NCBI RefSeq assembly: GCF_900099775.1
Contig: NZ_FMTM01000007.1
Coordinates: 1-64,000, forward strand
DNA: 64,000 nt
Source: Rhizobium mongolense subsp. loessense
GTDB lineage: Bacteria > Pseudomonadota > Alphaproteobacteria > Rhizobiales > Rhizobiaceae
Direction of reading: 5' to 3'
Position numbers and translations under genes: made by a program. Position 1 is the first letter of the stretch; every line of letters starts with the position of its first letter. Below are positions 1 through 8,324 of the stretch, one piece after another. The notes under the pieces are model-generated. The model worked only from the letters and a program-made list of their open reading frames with translations, did not search any database and was not told the origin of the DNA.

Positions 1-546
1 GGCGTCGCCCAATCGCAGCTTTATCCGTCGATCGCGCTGTCCGGCTCGATCTCGCCGACCTGGGTCAACCCGGCCAGTGGCCGCGGCGGCGGCCTGACCA
101 CCTGGTCCTTCGGCCCGACGCTCAACCTGCCGATCTTCGACGGCGGCCGCCTGCGCGCCAATGTCGACATTGCCAAGTCGGACGCCAAGACCGCCTATCT
201 CGCCTGGAAGGCAGCGGTGCTCAACGCCGTCGAGGAGGTGGAAAACGCGCTGTCGGCGGTGCGCCGCGACGCCCAGACGGTGGAAGCGCTGCGCGCCCAG
301 GTCAAGACGACGCAGGAATCGCTGGAACTGTCGACGGCAAGCTACAAGGACGGCGCCTCCTCGCTGCTCGACGTGCTCGACGCCCAGCGCCAGGTGTCGC
401 TGGCCCAGGCGAGCCTGGCGGCGGCCGTGCAGCAGATGGCCAAGGACTACGTCTCCCTCAACGTCGCCATCGGCGGCGGCTATGCCCCGGGCGGCAAGGT
501 CAACTCTGTCTCCGCCACCGTGGCAAAGGGACCCACAAAGAGCTGA
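1..546 (+). CDS. Outer-membrane efflux protein (TolC/NodT type), C-terminal part
   Basis: Reading frame 1 is open from the first base to the TGA at 544-546, giving 181 residues; the start lies outside the window. The fragment has the ending typical of RND-pump outer-membrane factors: FGPTLNLPIFDGGRLRAN, then a long amphipathic helical stretch (AVEEVENALSAVRRDAQTVE) and SYKDGASSLLDVLDAQRQ. These proteins form the trimeric outer-membrane channel of tripartite exporters. The partner pump genes would lie upstream, outside the window, so the substrate cannot be inferred. A strong terminator follows. Confidence 0.88.
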   Translation, partial: GVAQSQLYPSIALSGSISPTWVNPASGRGGGLTTWSFGPTLNLPIFDGGRLRANVDIAKSDAKTAYLAWKAAVLNAVEEVENALSAVRRDAQTVEALRAQVKTTQESLELSTASYKDGASSLLDVLDAQRQVSLAQASLAAAVQQMAKDYVSLNVAIGGGYAPGGKVNSVSATVAKGPTKS

Positions 547-570
547 TAAAGCCATCTCTATGAATGACAA

Positions 571-596
571 AAGCCCCGGCAACGGGGCTTTTTTTA
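571..596 (+). terminator. Rho-independent terminator after the efflux gene
   Basis: Perfect stem AAGCCCCG / CGGGGCTT with a GCAA loop, followed by a run of T. It lies 25 bases after the efflux stop codon and isolates that gene from the purine operon. Confidence 0.9.
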
Positions 597-676
597 TTGC
601 TTCTCGAAAAATCCCGTGTGCAACACACCCCATCCCACAAAATGGATTCGACAAGCCGGTGCGCTTCAGGTACGCG

Positions 677-694
677 TGATTAAACGATTAATCA
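677..694. promoter_or_regulatory. Palindromic operator candidate for the adjacent LacI regulator
   Basis: TGATTAAACGATTAATCA has perfect 7-base arms around ACGA with a central CG, the symmetry typical of LacI/PurR-family operators. It ends 16 bases before the regulator ATG at 711, so it could mediate autoregulation of the whole operon. That the adjacent LacI protein binds here is inference. Confidence 0.6.
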
Positions 695-710
695 AACGCA
701 TCATGAAACC

Positions 711-1754
711 ATGGCTCAGTTGCGCCCGGGACCGAACCTCAGCAGGATTGCGACGTCGCTAGGCGTGTCGGTCGCAACGGTGTCGAACGCGCTTTCGGGC
801 AAGGGGCGCGTCTCGGAGCAGCTCGTCGGAAAGATCAGGGAACATGCCGCGGAGCTTGGATATGTTCCAAGCCAGGCGGGTCGGGCGCTGCGCACCGGCC
901 GAAGCGGTGTGCTGGGCCTCGTTCTTCCCGACATCGCAAATCCCCTCTTTCCCAAGATTGCGCAGGCGATCGAATTCGCCGCCGCCTCTGCCGGTTACGG
1001 CGTGCTGATCGCCGACTCGCGCGGCAATGTCTCGGCGCAGACCGAAGCAATCAACCGGCTTATCGAACGCGGGGTCGACGGTATGGTGATCGTGCCCCGC
1101 CGCGCAACGCGCATATCCGCGGCAAGCTGCCCAGTTGCCGTCATCGACACCGCGTCTACCCCCGGCAACACGGTTGCAGCCGATCACTGGCAGGGTGGCC
1201 AACTGATTGCCGCTCACCTCGCTGATCTCGGCCACAAGCGCATCCTCATCATTGGCAACAATCCGGAATCGAACGTGCAGAACGATCGGGCGGGCGGCAT
1301 CCGTTCAGGTCTTTGTCCGGGCATGAGCGCCGAAACGCTCTGGATCGAAAAGCTTGAACATCAAGCCGGCAGCGGCTGCCCACTCGGTCTTGCAAGAAAG
1401 GTCGAAGAGGGCTTCAGCGCCTTTGCCGCCTTGTCCGACCTTCAGGCGCTGAGGGTGCTCACGGAGCTGCAGCGCGACGGCATCGATGTGCCTGCCGAGG
1501 CAAGCGTCACCGGTTTTGACGACCTCATCTGGTCTGCGGTCGTGACACCCGCGCTTACCACTGTGAAGATGGACATGGACGCAATTGCCGAGATCGCCGT
1601 ATCGGCCTTGCTCAACAGCATAAAAACAAACCGCACCCGGGAGGGCGCACTCGTGACCGCCGAGAATGATCGCGTGCCCATGCAACTGATCATCCGCCAA
1701 TCATCCGGGCCGGCGAAACCGGTTCAAGAAAACCTGCAGATGGAGAACTCATGA
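711..1754 (+). CDS. LacI-family transcriptional regulator
   Basis: A 347-residue repressor. Residues 9-30 (LSRIATSLGVSVATVSNALS) form the LacI helix-turn-helix with the VSVATVSNAL signature, followed by the hinge and a periplasmic-binding-protein-like effector domain (LGLVLPDIANPLFPKIAQAI, ending near GFDDLIWSAVVTPALTTVKM). It is the first gene of a seven-gene plus-strand unit; its stop lies one base before the ATG of the binding-protein gene. By context it probably senses a purine or nucleoside, which is inferred and not visible in the sequence. A near-perfect palindrome 16 bases upstream is the likely operator. Confidence 0.9.
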   Translation: MAQLRPGPNLSRIATSLGVSVATVSNALSGKGRVSEQLVGKIREHAAELGYVPSQAGRALRTGRSGVLGLVLPDIANPLFPKIAQAIEFAAASAGYGVLIADSRGNVSAQTEAINRLIERGVDGMVIVPRRATRISAASCPVAVIDTASTPGNTVAADHWQGGQLIAAHLADLGHKRILIIGNNPESNVQNDRAGGIRSGLCPGMSAETLWIEKLEHQAGSGCPLGLARKVEEGFSAFAALSDLQALRVLTELQRDGIDVPAEASVTGFDDLIWSAVVTPALTTVKMDMDAIAEIAVSALLNSIKTNRTREGALVTAENDRVPMQLIIRQSSGPAKPVQENLQMENS

Positions 1755-1755
1755 C

Positions 1756-2778
1756 ATGAAGACATCCCTCATCGCATCGGCAGCGCTGCTCGCGCTTTTC
1801 CCGCTCGGCGCCGTGGCGCAGGATCGGGTCCTGACTATTTCCGTCTATGCCTTTGCGCAGGACGACTTCAAGACGCTGGTCTATGATCCCTTCGAAAAGC
1901 AATGTGGCTGCAAGCTCGTCGTCGAGACGGGCAACAGCGTCGAACGCCTCGCCAAGATGGAGGCGAACAAGGCAAACCCGGTTGTCGACATGGCTGTCGT
2001 CTCGATGGCGGATGCGCTGTCGGCCTCCCGCAAGGGCCTGGTGGAAAAGATCGATCCGTCCAAGCTTACCAACTTCGGCAAGCTCTACGATCTCGCCAAG
2101 GACCCGAACGGCGACGGCATGAGCGTCGGCTACACCTTCTATGCCACGTCTATCGCCTATCGCTCGGACAAGATGAAGATCGATACCTGGGCCGATCTCC
2201 TGAAGCCGGAATATGTCGGCCACGTCGCTTTTCCGAACGTGACCACCAACCAGGGGCCGCCGGCGCTCTATATGCTCGGCCTCGCGCTCGGCAAGGATAC
2301 GCCCGACCTCAAGGGACCGATCGAAGCCGTCGGCGAAAAGAAGGATGACATCGTCACCTTCTACGAGAAGTCCTCGCAGCTGATACAGCTCATGCAGCAG
2401 GAGGAAATCTGGGCCGCCCCGATCGGCCGTTTCTCCTGGGCGGGCTTCACCAAGCTCGACCTTCCGGTCGCCTGGGCGACACCAAAGGAGGGCCAGACAG
2501 GCGGTATGAATGTCATGGTCGTCACCAAAGGCTCGAAGAACCAGGATCTGGCGTTGCAGTTCATGGATTTCTGGCTCTCGACCGACATCCAGACGAAACT
2601 CGCCGAAAAGCTGATCGATAGCCCCGCAAACAAGGACGTAAAGGTCTCCGAGGCCGCCGCCAACAACCTCACTTACGGCGAAGACACTGCCAAGAGCCTC
2701 AAGCTCATTCCGTCCGCAGCAGCGCTCGACAATCGCGACGCATGGCTGAAGGTTTGGAACGACAAGGTCGGTCAGTAA
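1756..2778 (+). CDS. ABC transporter periplasmic binding protein (PotD-like), probable purine/nucleoside ligand
   Basis: 340 residues with a clear signal peptide (MKTSLIASAALLALFPLGAVAQ). The mature part has the extracellular solute-binding protein family 1 layout used for polyamines, iron or thiamine (YDPFEKQCGCKLVVETGN, VGYTFYATSIAYRSDKMK, MDFWLSTDIQTKLAE). The gene starts two bases after the LacI stop and precedes two permease genes and an ATPase gene. Because the same operon continues with nucleoside hydrolase and adenine deaminase, a purine nucleoside or base is the most economical ligand. The fold alone would have suggested polyamines, so the ligand is inferred. Confidence 0.85.
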   Translation: MKTSLIASAALLALFPLGAVAQDRVLTISVYAFAQDDFKTLVYDPFEKQCGCKLVVETGNSVERLAKMEANKANPVVDMAVVSMADALSASRKGLVEKIDPSKLTNFGKLYDLAKDPNGDGMSVGYTFYATSIAYRSDKMKIDTWADLLKPEYVGHVAFPNVTTNQGPPALYMLGLALGKDTPDLKGPIEAVGEKKDDIVTFYEKSSQLIQLMQQEEIWAAPIGRFSWAGFTKLDLPVAWATPKEGQTGGMNVMVVTKGSKNQDLALQFMDFWLSTDIQTKLAEKLIDSPANKDVKVSEAAANNLTYGEDTAKSLKLIPSAAALDNRDAWLKVWNDKVGQ

Positions 2779-2846
2779 AGCGCCCATGACACCCGGTTCC
2801 GGCTTGCCGGGACCGCCCATTCCGCCGCCGTTGCGAAAGGCGCATC

Positions 2847-3674
2847 ATGTTTCAGAACCGAGCAGAAGCCCTGGCGCTTGCCCTGCCCGCAGCGGTGTTT
2901 GCCGCCGTGGTTTTTCTGCTGCCCGTTGCCATCCTGCTATCGGAAGGCTTTCGCCTGGAAGGCACCTGGACGCTTTCCGCCTATGGCGACTTCTTTTCCG
3001 GGACGCTGAACCGCACCGTCTTCATCCACACCTTCAAGCTTGGTCTTGAGGTGACGGCCGTTTCGGCGATCATCGGCTATGCCGCAGCTTTCGCCATCGT
3101 CAACTTGCCGCCCAAGGGCAAGGGCCGGATGATCGGCCTCGTTACCCTGCCGCTGATGATCTCGCCCGTTGCCCGTACCTATGCCTGGATCGTCATCCTC
3201 GGCCGCACCGGTATCGTCAACCAGGCGCTGACCGGCATGGGCCTCAGCGACGGACCACTACGCCTTCTCTTTACTGAAACGGCCGTGTTCATCGGCCTGC
3301 TGCAGCTCTTCTTGCCCCTGATGATCCTTTCGCTGATCAGCGCACTCGAAAATATGCCGAAGGATGCGATCCCGGCGGCGCGCGTCCTCGGCGCCAATTG
3401 GTTCCAGGTTTTCTGGAAGGTCATCCTGCCGCTCACCCGCGAAGGCCTCGTCGTCGGCGGCACTCTCGTCTTCACCGGTTCGCTGACGGCCTATATTACC
3501 CCCGCCGTGCTTGGCGGTTCCAAGGTGCTGATGCTCGAAACACTGCTCTACCAGCAGGTCTCCGTCGCCAATAACTTCGTTTCCGCAAGCGTCATCGCCT
3601 TCATGCTGATCGTTATGAGCTTCGCCGCGAACGTTCTGCTGAAGCGCCTGGCAACTGCAAGGAACAAGCGATGA
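2847..3674 (+). CDS. ABC transporter permease, PotB type
   Basis: 275 residues with about six hydrophobic segments and the BPD_transp_1 EAA-type loop (ENMPKDAIPAARVLGANWFQ) that contacts the ATPase. The N-terminal helix is ALALPAAVFAAVVFLLPVAI. It is the first of two inner-membrane permeases and its end overlaps the next gene by four bases (ATGA), indicating translational coupling. A 68-base gap separates it from the binding-protein gene. The substrate is inferred from context as a purine or nucleoside. Confidence 0.88.
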   Translation: MFQNRAEALALALPAAVFAAVVFLLPVAILLSEGFRLEGTWTLSAYGDFFSGTLNRTVFIHTFKLGLEVTAVSAIIGYAAAFAIVNLPPKGKGRMIGLVTLPLMISPVARTYAWIVILGRTGIVNQALTGMGLSDGPLRLLFTETAVFIGLLQLFLPLMILSLISALENMPKDAIPAARVLGANWFQVFWKVILPLTREGLVVGGTLVFTGSLTAYITPAVLGGSKVLMLETLLYQQVSVANNFVSASVIAFMLIVMSFAANVLLKRLATARNKR

Positions 3675-4450
3675 CCGCCCGTCTGTTCTCACCGATCGTA
3701 CTTTTCCTCGTGCTGGCGTTCCTGATCGGGCCATTTCTGATCATCATCGCCGCATCGCTTTCGGCCGGGGATACGCTCGCCTTTCCGCCGCAAGGCCTTT
3801 CGCTTCGCTGGGTGATCAAGGTCTTCTCCATCGAGAGCTTCCGCGACAGCTTTTCGATGTCGATGTTGCTTGCAGTCTTCGGAACGCTCGCCGCCCTCGT
3901 GCTCGGCATTCCGGCCGCCTACGCTCTGTCGCGCTATTCGCTGCCCTTCGGTGAAACGGTCCGAACCATCGTCTCGCTGCCGATCATCGTCCCGGGCATC
4001 ATCGTCGGCCTCGCATTGTTGCGTTACCTCGTCGTGCCCTTCGGCTTTAACCTCACACTGGCGCTCTTCTTCGCCCACACCGCGCTCGTCCTGCCCTATG
4101 CCGTGCGCGTCGTCTCCGCAAGCCTCAATAATTTGCGCTCAGACATCGAGGAAGCCGCCGTGCTGCTCGGCTCGTCGCGCCTTGGCGCTTTTTTCCGTGT
4201 GGTGATGCCGAATATCCGCGGCGGCATTCTTGCCGCCTTCATCCTGGGCTTCGTCACCAGCTTCAACCAGGTGCCGGTTTCGCTTTTCCTGTCCGGCCCC
4301 GGCGTCCGCACACTGCCAATCGATATGTTGGGCTACATGGAAACCACTTACGACCCCTCGATCGCCGCGCTCTCCTCGCTGCTCGCCTTCCTTTCCATCG
4401 GCATCGTCTTCCTCGCCGAACGTTTCCTGGGACTGTCTCGTTATGTCTGA
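3671..4450 (+). CDS. ABC transporter permease, PotC type
   Basis: 259 residues, six predicted membrane segments and the permease loop LRSDIEEAAVLLGSSRLGAF. It is the second subunit of the heterodimeric channel. It overlaps both the upstream permease (four bases) and the downstream ATPase (ATG at 4443, stop at 4450), so the three transporter genes are tightly coupled. Similar to PotC/YdcV-type permeases. Confidence 0.88.
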   Translation: MTARLFSPIVLFLVLAFLIGPFLIIIAASLSAGDTLAFPPQGLSLRWVIKVFSIESFRDSFSMSMLLAVFGTLAALVLGIPAAYALSRYSLPFGETVRTIVSLPIIVPGIIVGLALLRYLVVPFGFNLTLALFFAHTALVLPYAVRVVSASLNNLRSDIEEAAVLLGSSRLGAFFRVVMPNIRGGILAAFILGFVTSFNQVPVSLFLSGPGVRTLPIDMLGYMETTYDPSIAALSSLLAFLSIGIVFLAERFLGLSRYV

Positions 4451-5465
4451 TGCCTATCTTCAACTCGACAAGCTGACGCTGGCCTACGGCGATACGGTCG
4501 CCGTGAAGGATCTCGACCTGTCGATCGCCAAGGGCGAACTCGTCGCCCTGCTCGGCCCTTCAGGCTGCGGCAAGACGACGACGATGCGCTCCATTGCAGG
4601 TCTGCTCACGCCCGCGTCGGGCCGCATCAACCTCGATGGCGCCGACATCACGCGCGTTTCGGCCAACAAACGCGCCGTCGGCCTCGTCTTCCAGTCCTAC
4701 GCGCTCTTCCCGCACCTGACGGTCTATGAGAACGTCGCCTTCGGCCTCCGCCTCAAGGGCATCAACGGACAGACCCTCGATACCCGCGTCAACGCCGGCA
4801 TCAAGTCAGTCGGCCTTTCCAGTTTCGCCTCTCGCAAACCCGCGGAACTCTCCGGCGGCCAGCAGCAGCGAGTGGCGCTTGCCCGTTCCATGGTCATGGA
4901 GCCGAAGGTGCTGCTGCTTGACGAGCCGCTCTCCAACCTCGATGCGCGCCTGCGCCTCGAAATGCGCGCAGAACTGCAGCGCGTTCAGAAGGAAACCGGC
5001 GTTACGATGATCTTCGTCACGCACGACCAGGCGGAGGCCTTGGCCCTTGCCGACCGTATCGTGGTCATGCTGAACGGCGGCATAGAGCAGATCGGCACGC
5101 CGGAAGAAATCTACAACAAGCCGGTCTCCGCCTTCGTCGCCGATTTCGTCGGCTTCGAGAATGTCTTCAAGCTGCAAAACGGCAAGCTTGTCACGCCGAA
5201 TGGCGCCATTGAACTTTCCCTTCCCGCTCCGCAGGCAGCAGGGCTGGCCTGGCGGCCCGGCACGGTCGCGCTTGGTTCTGGTCCTTTCCAGGGCGCCGTG
5301 CGCGGCACCTCCTTTGCCGGCAACACGCGCGAATATCTGCTTGATACGCCGCTCGGGCCAATCAAGGCCGAGGTGGACGCAAGCCTGCCGCCGCACGAAA
5401 TCGGCGCGGCACTTTCCTTCGACCTACCGCTTGCGGCGGCTGCAACTCTCACGCGGTTCGGGTGA
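4443..5465 (+). CDS. ABC transporter ATPase (PotA/FbpC-like)
   Basis: Starting at ATG 4443 (MSDAYLQLDKLTLAYGD) the product is 340 residues; the open frame extends further upstream but overlaps the permease. Walker A GPSGCGKT, Q-loop QSYALFPHL, signature LSGGQQQR, Walker B VLLLDEPLSNLDA and H-loop VTHDQAEAL are all intact. The C-terminal part resembles a TOBE-type regulatory domain. It powers the two upstream permeases. The nucleoside hydrolase gene begins five bases after the stop. Confidence 0.92.
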   Translation: MSDAYLQLDKLTLAYGDTVAVKDLDLSIAKGELVALLGPSGCGKTTTMRSIAGLLTPASGRINLDGADITRVSANKRAVGLVFQSYALFPHLTVYENVAFGLRLKGINGQTLDTRVNAGIKSVGLSSFASRKPAELSGGQQQRVALARSMVMEPKVLLLDEPLSNLDARLRLEMRAELQRVQKETGVTMIFVTHDQAEALALADRIVVMLNGGIEQIGTPEEIYNKPVSAFVADFVGFENVFKLQNGKLVTPNGAIELSLPAPQAAGLAWRPGTVALGSGPFQGAVRGTSFAGNTREYLLDTPLGPIKAEVDASLPPHEIGAALSFDLPLAAAATLTRFG

Positions 5466-5469
5466 CATC

Positions 5470-6387
5470 ATGGGCGTTTGGATCGATACCGATATGGGCT
5501 TTGACGACATCGCCGCCATTCTGGTGGTTGATCAGTCTAAGCTTAAGATTGACGGCGTCTCGCTCGTCTTCGGCAACGCGCCGCTGACCCAGGTAGAGGT
5601 AAACGCCGCTGGTGCCATACAAACCTTCGGCTGGACATTCCCCATCCATACCGGCCGCGCCCAACCAGTCCTTGGCAAGTTCGAGACCGCCCAGGCGATC
5701 CTCGGCGATACCGGCATCCAGACGATCGGAAGAGGCCTGCCAGCAGCGGCGCTTGCAGTGAGCGACGCCTTCACTGCTCTTTGCCGCTGGCTTGAGGCTG
5801 ACGGTCCGCGCCGTATCCTGGCGCTTGGCCCGCTGACGAATATCGCGGCCGTGGCGCTCGCGCGTCCGGATCTCGCCACCCGCATCACCGAACTCACCTG
5901 GATGGGCGGCAGCGTTACTGCCGGCAATCATACGGCCTCGGCAGAATTCAACGCCTTTGCCGATCCCGAAGCGCTGGCGATCGTCATCGCCCATGGCATG
6001 CCGCTGCGCATGGTCGATCTCGACCTATGCCGCAAAGTGCTCGCCAGACCGGAAGACGCTGAACCCGTGCGCAGAGCGGGCGGCACGAGGGCCGAACTGC
6101 TGGCCGACATGTTTGCCGGTTATATCCGCATCGGCACCAGCCGCGGCCGCCCCGCCATGGCGATCTACGATCCGTGCGCCGCCGTGGCTTTCGTGGCGCC
6201 GGATGCTGTGAACTTCCGTCCTGCCCGTATCGATGTCGAGCTGGCAGGCCCATTGACCCGCGGCCGCACCGTGGTCGAGACGCGCGACACGCATGCCAGG
6301 TTTAACGCCCAGTTCGCCGCCGATATCGACGCCGAGGCGGCGCGCACCATCATCCTCGCAGCCCTGGTCAACGAGGCCCGCAAATGA
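5470..6387 (+). CDS. Purine/pyrimidine nucleoside hydrolase (IunH family)
   Basis: 305 residues from ATG 5470. The N-terminal calcium/ribose motif is IDTDMGFDDIAAI (the family DTDxGxDD motif) and the mid-protein TWMGGSVTAGNHTASAEFN matches the MGG...EFN signature; IYDPCAAV near the end supplies the last metal aspartate. These enzymes cleave ribonucleosides to base plus ribose in the cytoplasm. The gene overlaps adenine deaminase by four bases (ATGA), consistent with cleaving imported adenosine to adenine for the next enzyme. The exact nucleoside preference cannot be read from the sequence. Confidence 0.9.
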   Translation: MGVWIDTDMGFDDIAAILVVDQSKLKIDGVSLVFGNAPLTQVEVNAAGAIQTFGWTFPIHTGRAQPVLGKFETAQAILGDTGIQTIGRGLPAAALAVSDAFTALCRWLEADGPRRILALGPLTNIAAVALARPDLATRITELTWMGGSVTAGNHTASAEFNAFADPEALAIVIAHGMPLRMVDLDLCRKVLARPEDAEPVRRAGGTRAELLADMFAGYIRIGTSRGRPAMAIYDPCAAVAFVAPDAVNFRPARIDVELAGPLTRGRTVVETRDTHARFNAQFAADIDAEAARTIILAALVNEARK

Positions 6388-8171
6388 ACGCACAGCTTGG
6401 GCGGGAACCCGCAGACATCAATGATCCGTCGCTGCGCGCCCGCGCCGTTGCCGCCGCAAGGGGTGCTTCCCCATTCGACGCACTGATCACCAGCGGCAAA
6501 CTGCTCGACGTGGTCACCGGCCGCTTCCGCGATGCGGATATCGGCCTCGTCGGCGCGTTGATCGCCAGCGTCCATGCGCCGGGCACCCGCACCGACGCGA
6601 CCGAACTTATCGATGCCGCCGGGACGTTCGTTACGCCCGGCCTGATCGATACGCACATGCATATCGAAAGCTCGATGGTGACGCCTGCCGAATATACCGC
6701 AGCCGTCCTGCCGCGCGGCGTGACGACGATCCTTTGGGATCCGCACGAATTCGCCAACGTGCACGGTCTTGACGGCGTGCGCTGGGCGATCGAGGCTTCC
6801 CACGCACTGCCTTTGCATATGATCCTGCTCGCCCCGTCTTGCGTTCCTTCGGCACCCGGGCTGGAAGTGGCAGGCGCCGACTTCGACGCTTCGGTAATTG
6901 CCGGAATGCTGCGGTTGCCTGCGCTCGGTGGCGTTGCCGAAATCATGAACATGCGCGGCGTCATCGACGGCGATCCGCGCATGAACGCCATCGTTCAAGC
7001 GGGGCTCGCCTCGGGCAAGCTCGTCTGCGGCCACGCTCGCGGGCTCGAAGGCGCCGATCTCAACGCCTTCATGGCGGCCGGCATCACCTCCGATCACGAG
7101 CTGACCTCTGGCGCCGACCTTCTCTCCAAGCTTACCGCGGGAATGACGATCGAGCTCCGCGGCTCGCATGATCACCTCCTTGAGGAATTCGTCCAGACGC
7201 TGAACGGCATCGGCCATATGCCGCCAACTGTGACGCTTTGCACCGACGACGTCTTTCCGGATGAACTCGAAAGGGATGGTGGCCTCGACGACGTCATCCG
7301 CCGTCTGGTCCGCTATGGTATGAAGCCGGAATGGGCACTTCGCGCTGCGACGTTCAACGCCGCCGAACGCCTGAAACGCACCGACCTCGGCCTGATTGCC
7401 GCTGGACGACGCGCAGATATCGTGCTCTTCGAAGACCTGCAGGATTTCAAAGCCCGCACGGTCATTGCCAATGGCCGCGTGACGGCGCAGAACGGCAACC
7501 TTACGTCGCCGGTTCATTCGCTCGACTCCGCGCCGCTTACCAATTCCGTCAAGCTTTCACCGCTAAGCGAAGAGGATTTCAAAGTGCCGTCGAAGGGCAA
7601 TCGCGTCCGCATCGCCACGATCGACCGGCCGCGTTTTACGCAATGGGGCAAAGCCGATGCCGAGGTTAAGGACGGTTTCGTCGTTCCGCCACCGGACTGC
7701 GCCATGATTGCCGTCGCCCATCGTCACGGCAGGGCGGATGGCCGTCCGCGCACCGGCTTCCTGAAGGGCTGGGGAAAATGGCGCGGCGCTTTCTGCACCA
7801 CGGTATCGCATGACAGCCATAACCTCACCGTCTTCGGCGGAAATGCAAGCGATATGGCGCTCGCCGCGAACGCCGTCATCGCGGCCGGCGGCGGCATGGC
7901 CGTTGCCAGGAACGGTCAGATCGAATCGTTGCTGCCGCTGCCGCTTTCCGGCCTCGTCACCGAAAAATCGCTTAAGGAGACCGCCTCGGCGTTCCGCAAT
8001 ATTCGCAAGGCAATGGAAAACATCGTCGATTGGCAACCGCCCTACCTTGTCTTCAAGGCCTGCTTCGGCGCGACACTCGCCTGCAACGCCGGCCCGCATC
8101 AGACGGACCGAGGGATTGCAGATGTCTTGACGGGAAAGGTGCTGGAAAGCCCGGTGCTGGAGATTTTGTAG
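6384..8171 (+). CDS. ade: Adenine deaminase
   Basis: 595 residues, the usual length of the bacterial Ade amidohydrolase. Metal-binding and family motifs are visible: VTPGLIDTHMHIESSMVTP, then ILWDPHEFANVHG, CGHARGLEG, SDHE and CTDDVFPDEL, plus the C-terminal domain with HDSHNLTVFGGN. It converts adenine to hypoxanthine and ammonia. It is the last gene of the purine operon and is coupled to the nucleoside hydrolase by a four-base overlap. The pairing suggests a route from nucleoside to adenine to hypoxanthine, feeding purine salvage or nitrogen supply. Confidence 0.94.
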   Translation: MNAQLGREPADINDPSLRARAVAAARGASPFDALITSGKLLDVVTGRFRDADIGLVGALIASVHAPGTRTDATELIDAAGTFVTPGLIDTHMHIESSMVTPAEYTAAVLPRGVTTILWDPHEFANVHGLDGVRWAIEASHALPLHMILLAPSCVPSAPGLEVAGADFDASVIAGMLRLPALGGVAEIMNMRGVIDGDPRMNAIVQAGLASGKLVCGHARGLEGADLNAFMAAGITSDHELTSGADLLSKLTAGMTIELRGSHDHLLEEFVQTLNGIGHMPPTVTLCTDDVFPDELERDGGLDDVIRRLVRYGMKPEWALRAATFNAAERLKRTDLGLIAAGRRADIVLFEDLQDFKARTVIANGRVTAQNGNLTSPVHSLDSAPLTNSVKLSPLSEEDFKVPSKGNRVRIATIDRPRFTQWGKADAEVKDGFVVPPPDCAMIAVAHRHGRADGRPRTGFLKGWGKWRGAFCTTVSHDSHNLTVFGGNASDMALAANAVIAAGGGMAVARNGQIESLLPLPLSGLVTEKSLKETASAFRNIRKAMENIVDWQPPYLVFKACFGATLACNAGPHQTDRGIADVLTGKVLESPVLEIL

Positions 8172-8189
8172 CAGACGCCAGAGCTTTGC

Positions 8190-8318
8190 CGCTCCCCTCA
8201 TCCGACCGCTCGGGTCAAGGTTCCTCCCGCTGAGGAGAAGAGGAAGGTTAGGGCATCGCCGCGAGTCCCTTCTCCCTTCGGAAAGAAGGTTCCGGTAGGC
8301 GAATGGGGAGAAGGCCGC
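8190..8318. repeat. Intergenic palindromic repeat, rhizobial mosaic type
   Basis: GC-rich gap between the converging ade and amidohydrolase genes, with the CCCCTCATCC start and GGGGAGAAGG end typical of short rhizobial intergenic elements. A related CCCTCATCC...GTGAGGGG block occurs at 11607-11697. Assignment to a named element is by recognition only. Confidence 0.45.
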
Positions 8319-8324
8319 GAGCTC

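Noticed and set aside
2786..3049. 87-codon frame between binding-protein and permease genes
   Set aside because: It overlaps the permease start in another frame and is proline/arginine-rich; the 68-base gap is simply intergenic.
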